Shown here in pieces: positions 19,866 to 33,142 of a stretch of DNA of 64,000 nucleotides (its first letter is position 1; each line of letters starts with the position of its first letter). This DNA comes from Mesostigma viride (lineage: Eukaryota; Streptophyta; Mesostigmatophyceae; Mesostigmatales; Mesostigmataceae), in NCBI GenBank assembly GCA_009746045.1, contig RPFO01001203.1:1-64000 (forward strand). The letters run 5' to 3'. Made by a program: the position numbers and the translations under genes. The notes below the pieces were generated by a model. It saw nothing but the letters and a program-made list of their open reading frames with translations, was not told the DNA's origin and ran no database searches.

Positions 19866-20599
19866 TCTGCAGAGTGACGATCGTCGAAAAAGTCGAAAAA
19901 ACGACAAAAAGTGTCACACTTTTCGGAACATTTGTTTGAAGTGGGCCCGGCCATCTTTTCGGTGGTCTAGTTGGTTCCCGCCAAAACCTTCCCGCCAAAT
20001 CCCTACAGGGCGCACAAACTCATGCCGAATGTGAGGCATGAGAAAAACTCGCATGCAGTCGAAAATCGGCACGAGGACGGTTTAGGGGTTAATTATTTCT
20101 ACCGACCTCTGCCCAGCCTCTCTAAGACCGCCATCCTACTCGACGTTGCTTGCATGTCAGCCTGCAATAGCAGGTTGCAGTTGTGCACTATTTAGGTGCT
20201 GTATACGTCGTCAAGCCGTGCATACATCGTGAGGATTGGATGTTGATGGTTTATATTTCGTTGATTGTGCAAGAAGATCAGCTAGGTGCCCATAATCATT
20301 GTGTATAATCATGTGTTGTTAGCATCTTGCCACCATTTGCTAGCATGCATTCCAGCGTCATCTTTGCCTGCATGTAAGCTCATGGATCACTCAACCTATC
20401 CAAGCCTTGCATTACACGTGCCTCTTTCTTTCAGTATTGCACGCGTTAATTGTGGAATGAAAACCCAGCACCTCCGTTCCCACGAGGCATGTGCTCAACA
20501 CGTTGTGAGACACATCAATCCAAAAACGCGTTTTTGTTCCCTGGTAATTATTTCAAGATAGGCTAATAGTCAGTTTGGCCTCAAATTTGGCACCAAGGT

Positions 20600-21245
20600 A
20601 CCTAATCAGATATCTTATGATGCCATGTGGTCAAAAAAGTTTTTGGGAGTCGGCACCATGGTAACATGGTGACATTTGCTAGCATAAAATACCGCACTTT
20701 TAGCACTTTCTGGCATGCATGCGTATATGAATGACACTAAATGAACTCAGTTGGGGCTATAACTTTGCACATGTTATAAACACATCCCATGCAGCATGCC
20801 CACAAAGTTTCAGGCTGGTTGGATCACAAAATGGTGACAGATGCTAGCATAAATACCCCCAAAATGCAGTTTTTCAGGGTTTTCCAAGGGTTTCATCACA
20901 CATATGCATATATAATGACACCAAATGAACTCAGTTGGGCGTGGAACTTTGCACATGTTCGAAACACATCCCATGCAGCCTGCCCACAAAGCTTCAGGCT
21001 GGTTGGATGACAAACTGGTGACAAATGCTAGCATAAATACCACAAAAATGCAGTTGTTCATGGTTTTTCAAGGGTTTCATCACACATGTGCATATATAAT
21101 GACATCAAATGAACTCAGTTGGACCTGGAACTTGGCACATGTTCGAAACACATCCCATGCAGCCTGCCCACAAAGCTTCAGGCTGGTTGGATGACAAATT
21201 GGTGACAGATGCTAGCATAAATACCACAGAAAAAGCAGCTTTCTA
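20600..21245. repeat. 184-bp tandem repeat, about three units
   Basis: Units share ACACATCCCATGCAGC, CCACAAAGCTTCAGGCTGG and GATGCTAGCATAAATACC, with a period of about 184 bp. The first unit is the most diverged. Frames at 20789, 20925 and 21109 are translations of the repeat. Confidence 0.8.
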
Positions 21246-23162
21246 TTGTTCTTACGAGGGTTTCATGGCAATCATTCCACCTTGGTGTACAGAAGGTTCC
21301 AAACAACACATCATTACACTATGCATCAAATTTACAATGCAGGAAGGCATACTTGGGGGCACAATGTCCAGGAAAAGGCCTCAATTGAGGCCTTTTTTAT
21401 ATTGGGTGTTGCATGCAGCCAAACAACTTTTTTCCAAATATGAGCATAGGCCATGCATTATTATGATTGTTTTGGGGTTGCCAGCACTTAACATCAGTCA
21501 TATAGCCCCAATACCTATTTAATTATGATTTGACAAAACAGGGTGTCGCTGCGGTGGCACCATAAACACAGCATGACCATAGATGCAAGCAGAAAAAAGG
21601 CGGTAGTACTCAGTTCCCTCTGCCTCTTAGGTGTCTTTTGGACCTTTCGAGGTTTCCCCACAACACGGTAAGCATGGCATGACATGGCATGCTCCCCCAA
21701 GGGACGCCTCATACACAATTGCACGGCCGGGGCTGTCGCGCAGCACTGCAGGCAGCAACAGCCTGCCATGGGTATTGCACGTAACCATGAGGAATCCAAA
21801 GCCTCTATTACAAACACGCACAAGGATCATGCATTATAATGATAGGTGTGACCTTCCAAGCGCTTAGCTTCACTCACATAGCCCCAATATCTACGTTGTT
21901 ACGGTATATTCTGACAGGGGTTTGCTGCCGCGGCAGCAGATGAACAGCACATGGCAAGATATACAAGCATAACTGGACACCATTTGCACTGTCTTCTAGA
22001 CCTCTAGCTTGATTTTAAGCTTTGCAAGGGTTGCCTGAGACATGGCCAGCATGGCAGGACCTGCCATGCTTCTTATGGAAAGCAAACACGTCTACACAGT
22101 GGGGGCCAGCCGCAGAGCACTGCACGAAGTAAGATAGCCTGCCTTACGTCACCTCGGCATTAGGCGCCGATAGGCAGCTAAAAACTGGCGATATCACAAG
22201 CAAATCGATGCCATTCCCTTTCTACCACCAGGACGCACTTACCTTTCACACCCCTCACACCCGGGATCACTAAGCACGCATATGCGTTGGCGCTGAACGT
22301 GGCTGCATCAGAAAAGCTGTTCAAGCTCGGCGTTTTCAAGTTGTCCGGAAGCGATGCAGCCCGCTAATCTGGCCGGACAGACGCTCCATGCGTCGTCCAT
22401 TGACGTATGAAAGCGGCTGCAGCGGCCTCACCAGCGCTGTTCGCATACTTGCGCTCCCATATCTGGGGGCGCGCGCGCGTTTATTGTCCGCAACCCAGTT
22501 TTTCCTAGCTAAAAACACCCCTTCCTCTACCTATGGATTCACGACGAAAGGCTCGAATATAACCACCAGCGCCCCTTTAGTCACGGCTGCCCCAACATCC
22601 CCCCCCGCCGTTCCGCTAGTCTCCTTCCCACCATATCGAAGCATCGTCCTGCTGGCAGGCGCACTATCAACGCCATCTATACGCCCCATCTGAACTTCAC
22701 TAACCTGGCATTCAGCACACAAATAACGACCCCACGAATTTATAAATCGGCTTTTGACACATTTAGCGGTCGGGCTAGCTTCAAGGATAATTTATCTGCC
22801 CAACGCGCTCCATACTGCTCGAAATGATGCACGAACGTGGCCATACGGTCCATTTTACTCGAGGCCGCCATGGTCGTGCATTCGTGAAAATTCCTCGTCC
22901 CGTTGCACGAAAGTGGCCAAAATAGGTACTTTTCCACCTCACGTATTTTTCAGTAACCGTCGACCCCTGTCGACCCCAACGGGTCAGGACGCTCAGCACA
23001 TGTACCAGATTCGCGCCATTGGGGCCGGACGACCCATAGGACCGGTCCTTCCCGCCAAAATACCGTACTTTGTGAGATCTTGGTGAAAAAGGCCTCAATT
23101 GAGCCAAAAGGCCTCAATTGAGGCCTCTGGACACTGAGACCATGACTATAGTACAATGCTAT
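21246..23162. other. Gene-free repetitive stretch
   Basis: No credible gene. It contains two copies of the perfect palindrome AGGCCTCAATTGAGGCCT (within 21374-21396, and 23109-23126). Around 22750-23100 there is a segment with GCACGAACGTGGCC and GCACGAAAGTGGCC that looks transposon-derived. Confidence 0.5.
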
Positions 23163-26100
23163 GGGGAGGGTCCCATAGAAATATATCAAAACTTACCCCC
23201 CCTAATAACTACAGAAATGCAACTGACAACCACTGAATGATGTTTGGGGACCATAAACATGATGTTTGGGCATGCATACCACCACTTGTTGGGGGTACTA
23301 CCCCCAGCCATACACCGGCTATGAGCTAAAAATAGAAAAAAACGCTGTCCGGGGCACATCTTGCCCAGAACAGTGGGAGAACCAGTTGCATGAAAAAAGT
23401 AATACCCATATAAAAATGTCATGGGACATGGTTTCTACCTAATTGGATCAACAAAATCAGCACATCCCTTTGAGTTATTAATTTTTGGGCCAAAAATACG
23501 CTTTTTTAGGCAGGGCGTCCCCATACACACTCATAACACATCAATTAGGCCTAAAAAGTAATAGTCAAATTCTGTCATGACCATAGAAGGCACTGTCAAA
23601 GTTTGGTGGCATTCTGAGCTCAGCTGTAGCAGTTATTAATTTTGGCAGTTGGCCACCTGTGCAGACGCTAAGGAAGGCATTAGTGAGTATTAAGGCACAC
23701 TAACACTTCCTATGCCATCCAAAAGGCTCCTGACCATGCCCAATTCGACCACAATGTACAAGGAGGTGGCTGGGCACGTCATGTGCCCTTGCCTTACCTC
23801 GACACGGGCAACCTGTTGCGTGTGTGCACAACAATGAGGCAGGTAGCTCTACATGCCTAGCCGACACTTCTAAAGCATATTTCAGGTTTATGGTGTGGGC
23901 ATCATCCCAAAACCAAGCTCAAACACACCCTAGAAAGCCATATCCACTAACTCGTCGTCTGTCCCTGGTCCTCTACGGAGGACTGAGTTGAACTCAGTCC
24001 TCTCTAGAGGACCGAGTTTTTGGGTTTCGTAGAAAATTCGCCCCGGTCAGAATGTTTGACAAAAAAATTCTCTCAAAATTTATTCAAATACTACGTGAAA
24101 AGATCTTTCTTGGACATATTTTTGGGATTTTTTTGGATTTGGTATGAGCGGCTAAATGTACGGTCAAAGTACAGGTGGTAAGGGTACTTTTCCACGTGAA
24201 ACGCGAGTTCCGGAAATGCACGACCTAGCCATGGCGGCTCGCGCCCATGCATGCAGTTTACGTTTGCGGACGAGTTAGCTGTCCAAACTCAGGAAATAGA
24301 TTTAACATGCCGTAAAGATGATAAAAGTACATTTTTAGCTCGCGGGGATGCGATTTACCCGGTGTCGGCACTGTTCTTGCTGGAAAAAACTGCGATATAA
24401 GGCAGGTCGACGGAATTGATGGCTGCGCTTGCTTTCCGGCGCAATTTCAATGGCTGACAGGTTTCTTTCTACATTTTAACATGCATTGTATTAGAATAAA
24501 TTGAGTGACAGTATAGATTTGAGTATTTCAACCATTCTGTCACGTCATGGTCTATGTGCCGCAAAGTGCCACTTTTGCGGGCACCGCCTGGGCCAAGGTA
24601 ACGCCAGCCGTGCCAGGTAAAGCCGGATAATCGTTGCCTCTTCGTTTCTTGATGTTCGTACATGAGTTTAAGCTTGCGAGGCGTTGTCAGGTTCAAGTAT
24701 TGATGCTCTTTCTTGACCGTTGCCTGCCCTCTCCAAAACCCCCTTTTCAGATGATGTTATCAGGCATTTGCCTTGACCCAGTGTAGTTGTGCAGGGTTTT
24801 AGGAGCTGTGCAGGTTTAAACACCTTCATATATGTTAGTTATTCTTTTGCTACGTTCATACTGCATGATTTTGAGGCCACGGGCCGCGTCAAGGGTGCAT
24901 TCAAGCTTTTACGGGTGAGTGAAAAGTCTTGGTGACAAACCACTGCCATCATGTGCCAGCAACTATGTTGGCCACATCATGGCAAGGCAAAACAGTTATA
25001 GCCATATCTATTGTTGTTAGAAACAATGGAAATATGCTTAACCTACCCATTATATTGGTGGTTGACACTTATAACATAACCCTTTGTTGGTAGGGTATCC
25101 AAGCCCATTCCCTACATGCATGCATAGGCTCTCACTACATGATAAGGTATGATATACCTGAAGTATGATGATGCAAGTGTGTTGTCCTGTAATGCTTGAA
25201 GGGAAATGAGTTGATTGGGATGGTTGGTGGCCACGATGGTGTGTAGTATGACCGCACTTACATGCTAGCAAAGTTAGCAAAAGCCCCATTCCTCTCCTGA
25301 GGACTGAGAGTTTTTTAATTGTTTCAGGCAGTTGCAGTGGCCAAATCGAGCCCAGTTTTTTTCCACGTTTCAAGAACTATATTGTTTACATGCCTATATT
25401 TTTTCTTCATGCACGAGGATTTGATTGAATTTTTCCCACTCGTTCTTATCCCGAAAAATGCAAATTCGCGAGGGGTGCCCATCGTCCGTGTAATTTTCAG
25501 GTGTTCGGGTCAAGTTTTCACATATGCAGTATTTTTGCCAACAAAATGACATCTAGTACACCCCCGATCCACATCAAACCATTTGGGATGGACCCCCCAC
25601 CTAGTCGCTACACGCGGTTGAAAATTGTCAACTCAGTCCTCCTGTGAGGACTGAGTTGGGACAGACGACGAGCTAATTGCCGAACAAGGGTAACAACAGA
25701 CAGTCCACAGAGAAAGCAGAATCATCATACATGCTGCTTGCCAAGGCTTCTTACCATGGTTACCTTGCCTTGCTAGCATATGAATTAGCGCTCTCCCATT
25801 TTAGTGGGAGAAAGGCCAACAAGACAACGATAACCCCTACCTACGTGCAGTTCCACCCATGCAGTATGCCCCTCAGAAAAACCACTGCCACCTTTCTTTC
25901 CAGCGCAATTGTTTGCCAAGAAACAAACTCAAGCTTGTGAGCCTCTAACCACAATGAAGCCTCTGCTAAGAAAGGCCGCGTCAATATTCACACAAAACTG
26001 AGTGCTGTTAGCAATCTCCTTCCAAGAAACCACTCAGCAAATCCCTGACAACTTGACGATATGCCACGGTCACGCTTTGACACATCCCAGCCATGCAACG

Positions 26101-26783
26101 TACATAAAAACCACTGAAAGGTGCCAGGAATCTGGCGATGCGCAGCACGGAATGGCATTATACCTGGCGCTAACTGCACGGAAAAAAGCCGAAAACTTGC
26201 GTTGATAACCCATAAAGGAAGCGAAACATTCATAGGGTCACGTTGATCACACGATCGTACCATTACCGGAATTGTCCTTCGCCCAGCGGCGCAAGAAAGA
26301 ACAACCTTCCATGGAATAATAAGACGCGCATCCCGCGAGCCTGGAGAGTGTCTTACCGATCATGACGGAAATCTTGCCGAAACCCAGCAAATTTTTTAAA
26401 GCTTTACCAATAACGATTTAAACGCATCCTTGACGCTAGGTAAAGCCCATAAAACTTGACAATCACCGCCGCCAGCGTGCATTCTAATTTATTCCTCTCG
26501 ACGAAAACATCAGATTGGACCCCCGTGGCGATGGTCATCAATAAAATCATCGACACTGCAAAAAACGCGAACTCCGCTACGAAGTAGTATCATTTACTCA
26601 TCGTCTTTAAGATTCGCTCAGTTTCTCTGCATTCCGCGAGCTATCTTTTTCTACTCTGCCTGAAAGCACGTCGCCATGGCCAGCTCCGGTAGGGGTGCGC
26701 GCCCCGTGCACCACTTTTTCACGGTACGGACGGGTATACCGCGAATTTTTCGGCGCCAAAATATTCGCGCCGGGACCGTCCCC
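23163..26783. mobile_element. TIR element family X, copy A, with nested insertion
   Basis: The ends are GGGGAGGGTCCC and GGGACCGTCCCC, an 11/12 inverted match. It closely matches copy B (40245-43316) along its length, except that copy A holds a 1722-bp insertion (23951-25672). Its right flank is TTAA; the left flank (CTAT) is not, so its target duplication is imperfect. No long coding frame supports a transposase, so it is probably non-autonomous. Confidence 0.75.
23951..25672. mobile_element. 1722-bp TIR element with CTAA target duplication
   Basis: The ends are CTCGTCGTCTGTCCC and the exact complement GGGACAGACGACGAG. CTAA is duplicated at 23947-23950 and 25673-25676. Copy B of the host repeat reads CCACTAATTGCC at this point, an uninterrupted empty site that proves both boundaries. 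Subterminal AACTCAGTCCTC palindromes lie inside each end. Parts of the left interior (about 24170-24390) resemble the 1699-bp elements. It encodes nothing convincing and is probably mobilised in trans. Confidence 0.9.
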
Positions 26784-27102
26784 TTAATAACACAGCTCTA
26801 GCCAGCTAGCTAGCTAGCTATATAGTGGCTAATGCCACACCCGGGGGCACGTTCTCACGGCCCTGCTGCATCCTTTTCCTTTTCTTCTTCTCTGCATCTG
26901 ACAGGGGCCTGCCCCCCATCTTCTCATCCACCAGCCTGGTGAGCACCCTGACGTTGGTGACTTGCGTCCGCTACCCTACCCCCATGGCACGCTTGGCCCT
27001 ACGCTTGGTGAAGGTGGAGGGGTGGGTGCGACAGTTGGTCTGGCCGGGTTTTCATCACCCCCTTCCTCCAGTGCATGCGTGTGCTCCAACGCCTAAGCAG
27101 AG

Positions 27103-27677
<575 letters not shown>

Positions 27678-27685
27678 TCATACAT

Positions 27686-28217
27686 ACCCTCCCTCCCTCC
27701 CTCCCTCCCTCCCTCCCTCCCTCCCTCCCTCCTCCCTCCTCCCTCCCTCCCTCCCTCCCTCCCTCCTCCCTCCCTCCCTCCTCCCTCCCTCCCTCCCTCC
27801 CTCCTCCCTCCTCCCTCCCTCCCTCCCTCCCTCCTCCCTCCCTCCCTCCCTCCTCCTCCCTCCCTCCCTCCCTCCCTCCCTCCCTCCCTCCCTCCCTCCC
27901 TCCCTCCTCCCTCCCTCCCTCCCTCCTCCTCCTCCCTCCCTCCTCCCTCCCTCCCTCCCTCCCTCCCTCCCTCCCTCCTCCCTCCCTCCCTCCCTCCCTC
28001 CCTCCCTCCTCCTCCCTCCCTCCCTCCCTCCCTCCCTCCCTCCCTCCCTCCTCCCTCCCTCCCTCCCTCCCTCCCTCCCTCCCTCCCTCCTCCTCCTCCC
28101 TCCCTCCCTCCCTCCTCCCTCCCTCCCTCCCTCCTCCCTCCCTCCCTCCTCCTCCCTCCCTCCCTCCCTCCCTCCCTCCCTCCCTCCTCCTCCCTCCCTC
28201 CCTCCCTCCCCCCTCCC
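27686..28217. repeat. (CCCT)n/(CCT)n polypyrimidine microsatellite
   Basis: About 530 bp of CCCTC and CCT units form a pure pyrimidine strand, abutting the GCAC tract. Mirror-symmetric polypurine/polypyrimidine DNA can form triplex (H-DNA). Leu-Pro-Pro-Ser frames are artefacts. Confidence 0.97.
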
Positions 28218-28219
28218 TC

Positions 28220-29560
28220 GATCATTCATACACCCGTTCATTCATGCATGCAGCCGCTCATCATTAACACGCCTCCGTTGGGAAACTCACGGGGTATGAA
28301 CTATGAAACGGGCGGTAAGAAAGGAAGAAGGAGCCGCCTCCCCAACATGCCGCCCGGCAAAGGCAGCGATGGGCCGTCCAGGAGGGAAACACTGCGCTTT
28401 GCCTTGTACGCCGGGGTGCGCAGGCGACGTGCGGGCACTGTCGCGTGTAAATTTGCCTGCCCGCCCCAGTCCTTCTCGGAACGCCTCCCCAGAGCATGCC
28501 GTCATGGTAAGAGCTCTTTTCGCCCGTCGCCGGAAAAACAAGAATACGCCGGTTAATGACCAGAAAATGGGCACAACGGTCTGAAAGTGCCAAAAAACAC
28601 CCATCTTACTCCTAGCTGCAGTTATATTCAGATGATGGTCAAACTTGGTGGCAAGCTTCCTTATGATACCTAGTTTTAATGTGCCAAGTTGCACCTTGGC
28701 TGGTTACATGGTGCTTACTGAACGGTGACGTCGAAAAGCATTAAAAACGCAAAAAATGCCAATTTTATTCATTATTAATTGCACAAACATCACAAATCAT
28801 GTCTGCTTGACCTGTAAATGGGTAGATAACTTATTTACATCACATTTAGCTTACCTACCAAATTGCACCCGAGTTAGACACGGTTTGGAAAGCAATTATG
28901 CTGTCAAACGTCACACAAAGCCTATTTTAGGCATTTTACTAACAAGTTGATGCCTCCATTAATACAAATGAGCTTAGATTCACCTAGAAATTGTTAAACA
29001 CATCATTTGTGAAGTATGAAGCCTAACTAGGAACTTGCATCTTACAATTAATTGCAGTTAATGACAATATTCTGCTGTCACATGTCACTGCGATGCCAAA
29101 TTAAGACATTCATTACACCGTAGGTGGTGGGAATGATCTCAGTTTGGCTTGAAATCTGGCAGGCAGTTATGCTGCACCATGCTACACAAGTCTCCCAAGT
29201 TTTACTGAGATTGCACATCAGATGGCGAAAAAACTGTGACGTGTGCCAGCAGCCAACAACTCGCACTTCCTAGAAAGTGCACACCTCCAAGCAAGCAACT
29301 GAGGTCCTAGTGAGCTTAAACTTGGTACCACTCTGTATAATGATATACACATCAATGAGAACGAGACATCCAGCAACTAGCCATCGTAAAATCACCAAGT
29401 TGTGACATGTGAAAGCATAAGAATGCCAGTTTATTCGTCTATCTATAACACACATCAATAACACATGGAGAGCCCACTGGCCACCATTGAAGAGCCCTCG
29501 CATGGCATGCATGCAAACGTCATGCTATGCCTTCATCAAGCTGCATGCCCTGCACGTCGA
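28220..29560. other. No gene identified
   Basis: AT-rich sequence from 28585 on, with degenerate repeated phrases such as CAGTTTGGCTTGAAATCTGGCA that also occur near 20570. It probably represents old non-autonomous element copies. Confidence 0.5.
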
Positions 29561-29561
29561 C

Positions 29562-31435
29562 TCATTTTGCTGCAGCCCGCATGTGATCCAGCATCCTCTT
29601 CCTTGCTCGTTGTTCCGCATAGGAAAGTGGCATGCAGAGTCGGTGTGCCAACTCTTGGCGCACCATGCCAGCATGCATGCTCTGCGCAAGTGCACCAACG
29701 CCCATGGCCCTTCCACGCTTGTCAGTCCCAGTTTTGACACGCTTGTTAGAGCGGTGTGCATAGGTCACCTTGTTCACATGGTGGAGGTGTTCTAAGGCCT
29801 CCCCCGAAAACAGGCGCAGGTCACCCAACTCACGAATCTGAGATGGGATGTGGGCCACCAGGTCGTGCATGTATGTGGTGACATGCTCGGGGGCAGTGAA
29901 AGAGATGAAAGAGGCAACATAAGTGGCTGCCAGCTCCTCTACCTCGGCTGCCTTTGCCTCCCGCTTGGGCCCCCCTGGCCCATCATCATCAAAGTCACAC
30001 AGGGCCTCCCAGACATCCTTCAAACCCTGCCACACCCTGGTCAGCTCCTCCCTGTCCACATGCGACTCTGCATCCTCATCAGCGTTGTGCTGGCAAACAA
30101 TGTTCACACACAGATGGAATTTGTCCAGCAAGGTCTCAGCCTCCCTTCCAATGACATGTGGCTTCTCAACTGCCTTAGCACTGGCATTCTTAGATGGTGC
30201 TTTCACATACTTCTCCTTAATAAACACGCCCATCTCATCATGCAACACCTTCAGCATTTCTGCCTCCTCGCCCTTATGCATCCGTGCCATGATGGTCCTG
30301 TCCAGGAGTGCACATACATTATTGAGAAGGCAGTGAAGAAGACAGGTTGGGTGTTCACAGTGCTCAACGGGGAGGAGAGGGGTGCAGCCCCACTTCTGGC
30401 CAAAGTGGTCCCGGGCATGCTGCCCTGCCTTGCTCTCGTTCCTTGGCTCTGTGGCTCTGAGCTCTGCCTGGGTATGGAAAACCTTGCCGCAGTGAGGGCT
30501 GGGGCACTTGAAAGGGGCAGTGGGATCAACCTGCACATCGTGGGCTAGCTCCCTAGCCAGCTGCACAGTGCGGGGTGAGAAGTGCTTGGATGCCTCCAGG
30601 TCACCGAACTTGGCCTTGGGGCATGTGCACTTGTTGCAAGGGTACTGGTGTGAGCATCCTGCTTGCCCTCTCTCTGCATTCACATATGCCTTGTCCCCCC
30701 CCCCGAGCATCCTGACAACCGGCACGCGCCTCCCATCACCTAAGTGCACCCCCTCCGCTTCAAGGACCTCCCCATACTCTCGGATGAGCCTAGCATAGCA
30801 GGCCTTTAGCGCACCATGGTTGCTATCAGAGCCCACATACATGACCATGGAGTGCAGGTCGGTGGGGGATGACATCGGACACCCCCTTGCCAGCTCCAGG
30901 TCTGCAGGCAACACATGGATGACTATGGAGACATACTTCTGGCTGCGAGAGAGTGAGGCTGCATCAGACTGCCATGACCTGTATCAAGACGCCATCCTCA
31001 TGCAGGACATTGCCAAACTTGTTCTCAAGGTGGGTGATCTCCTTCTCCAGGGCATAATGCAGTGACCTGCTCACAAATAGGCCATCATCACGCTGCTCTA
31101 CTAATTGTGCTGGGACGATCATGGACTGCCGCAGCTTCTCCAACTCATAAATACTAGGCAGCATGGGCATCTCAACGTCCATGACTTTCACCGGTACCCA
31201 GACCCCCTCCTCCTCGTCATAGGTGTGAGACAAGGACATCCTGGCAAGCTGGTAGTCACGCCTCCCTATAGCTGTAGCCTGCCTTGCAAGTAACTAGCTA
31301 GCAGCCTCAGCATTCCAGTGCTCTCTGACCTTGGCGAAAGCCTGTTCTGCAACAGCCTTGTCGATGCCAGCAGCGTGCACGACTTGTGAGGACGTATCGG
31401 GGAAGGCTTTGTGAAATGCTACCAGTGCATCCACC
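29562..31435 (-). pseudogene. DDE-type transposase, catalytic part, decayed
   Basis: A 450-codon frame (29562-30914) continues upstream through a one-base frameshift near 30985, a second frame (30964-31239) and a TAG stop near 31300. It then runs to the TTAA where another element has inserted. Acidic positions spaced as in RNase H-like transposases include SDAASLSRS, YVGSDSNHGALK and LFSGEALEHLHH. Cys-rich motifs CSHQYPCNKC and CPSPHCGKVFH lie between them, and HDLVAHIPSQIRELG precedes the last acidic site. The layout recalls the RAG1/Transib style, but I cannot assign a superfamily. At least three lesions make it inactive as read. Confidence 0.6.
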
Positions 31436-31439
31436 TTAA

Positions 31440-33138
31440 CCCCTCATTGGTCTTGCAGCCGATTTTCCGCCAAAAATCGACTTGCAGCCGATGCATCGGC
31501 TGCTCTGCGGGGGACCAAATTGCGCGAAAACTATTGAGAATTAGGAAACGTTTAGCTGAGAAGATTGAAAGTTTATAATTTTCCTCACAGCATGGTACTA
31601 GGGTTCGCATACTTCTGACAAAGTTATAGAGGTGTTCTGGCCGGTCAAAGTACAAGGGGTCAGGGTACTTTTTCACGTAAAACGTGCATTCCGGAAAACG
31701 ACGACCTGGCCATGGCGGCTTGCGCCCACGCATGGCATTTACGTTTGCGTTCGAATTTTCTGGCCAAACTTAGGGAATTGATTTTATACGTCCTAAAGAT
31801 GCTACAGGCCAATTTTTGGTTCGCGGGAATGCCATTTGATAGGTGTCGGCAGCGTTCTTGCTGGAAAAAACTGCGATCAGGCCGGACGATAGAAACGTTG
31901 ACAGCAATACCTTTACGGCGTATTTTAAAGGATATATTGGTTTCTTTGTACTTATTATGATACATAGTAGTCATAAACGTGCAAGGGCGGCAAGAAATCG
32001 CCGAATCTAGCGACCATGCTGCACAACTTTGGTGTGCCGAAATGCGCCATTTTGCGGCCACCGCCTGGGCCAAGGTAACGCCATCCATGCCTGGTAAAGC
32101 TTCAGCATCGTTTTCCTATCGATGTTTGACATTTATATATATGTTCTAGCTTGTGTAGCACATTCTTTTTGCATTATTCATGCTCTTTCTTGACCCTGGC
32201 CTGGCCCCTTTCTAAAACACCCTTCTTAGATGCTTCCCTCAGTCAGTTGACCTGCCACAGTGTGATGGTGATAAGTTTTAGATGCTGTATGGGTTTGAAT
32301 ACCTCCATATATGTTTGTTATACATTTCCCATACACATATTGCATGATTGTGAGGCAGTTGGCTGGTCTCTGTGGCATCATCAAGCACGTAACTGGTGAG
32401 TAAAAGCTTCCCATTGACAGCATGTGCCACCAGGTGTGCTGGCCATCACCTGGCAAGCTATATCAGCTTAGGCCTAGTTTATCCTTGCTAGGGCAGGCTG
32501 AAATAGGCTCAACGTCACTAGTTTGTTGGTGGCTGCCTCCTATAATGTATGCCTTGCGTAGGGTATCCGTACCACGTTACCTACGTGCATGGACAAGGTG
32601 GCACCTGCACATAGGTGCCATGTAAGGGCAGTGTGATGATGCAGTTATGTTTCCCCATCATTGTGGAAGGGAAATGTATTGTATGGCATGGTTGGGGGCC
32701 ATATTAGTAGGTATTAGTAGGTAGTATGCCCACCCCTACCCCCTTGGTTGCTTTTTACCAACGGTACCCCTATGGGCTGTACTGGGTGTAACTGCTGGTA
32801 TACCCACCCAAATGATGACCCCAATGGCTCAAACTGTTCAGCAACTAATTGTTTATCATCCCTGAAGTGGTAGGTGCCTAGGTCTTATAACATAATTCAA
32901 AATGCACATTCTACCAAAAATGAAAACGCGCGTCTCGACCCCCCTAACTTTGGCGGTAGTTTTCTATGGCCTACCCTGCAGATATGTTAGGTTGTGATAG
33001 CTCACCCCGAAGGGCAACTCATGGACATGCTTGACCCCCAAGGACAGCCCTTGGATGTTGGTAGGTTGGGTGTGGGGTGGTTTGCAAATTTAGCATTTTG
33101 CAGCCGATTTTTCGGCTTTAAATGGGACCAATGAGGGG
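31440..33138. mobile_element. 1699-bp TIR element, copy 1 (TTAA target)
   Basis: The ends are CCCCTCATTGGTC and GACCAATGAGGGG, with TTAA duplicated at 31436-31439 and 33139-33142. It interrupts the minus-strand transposase frame: removing it restores the TCG-CTT-AAG-GTG reading across the junction. Internal subterminal motifs GCAGCCGATGCATCGGCTG and GCCGATTTTTCGGC are palindromic. There is no real coding frame. Copy 2 is at 36543-38241 in the opposite orientation with the same length. Confidence 0.9.
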
Positions 33139-33142
33139 TTAA

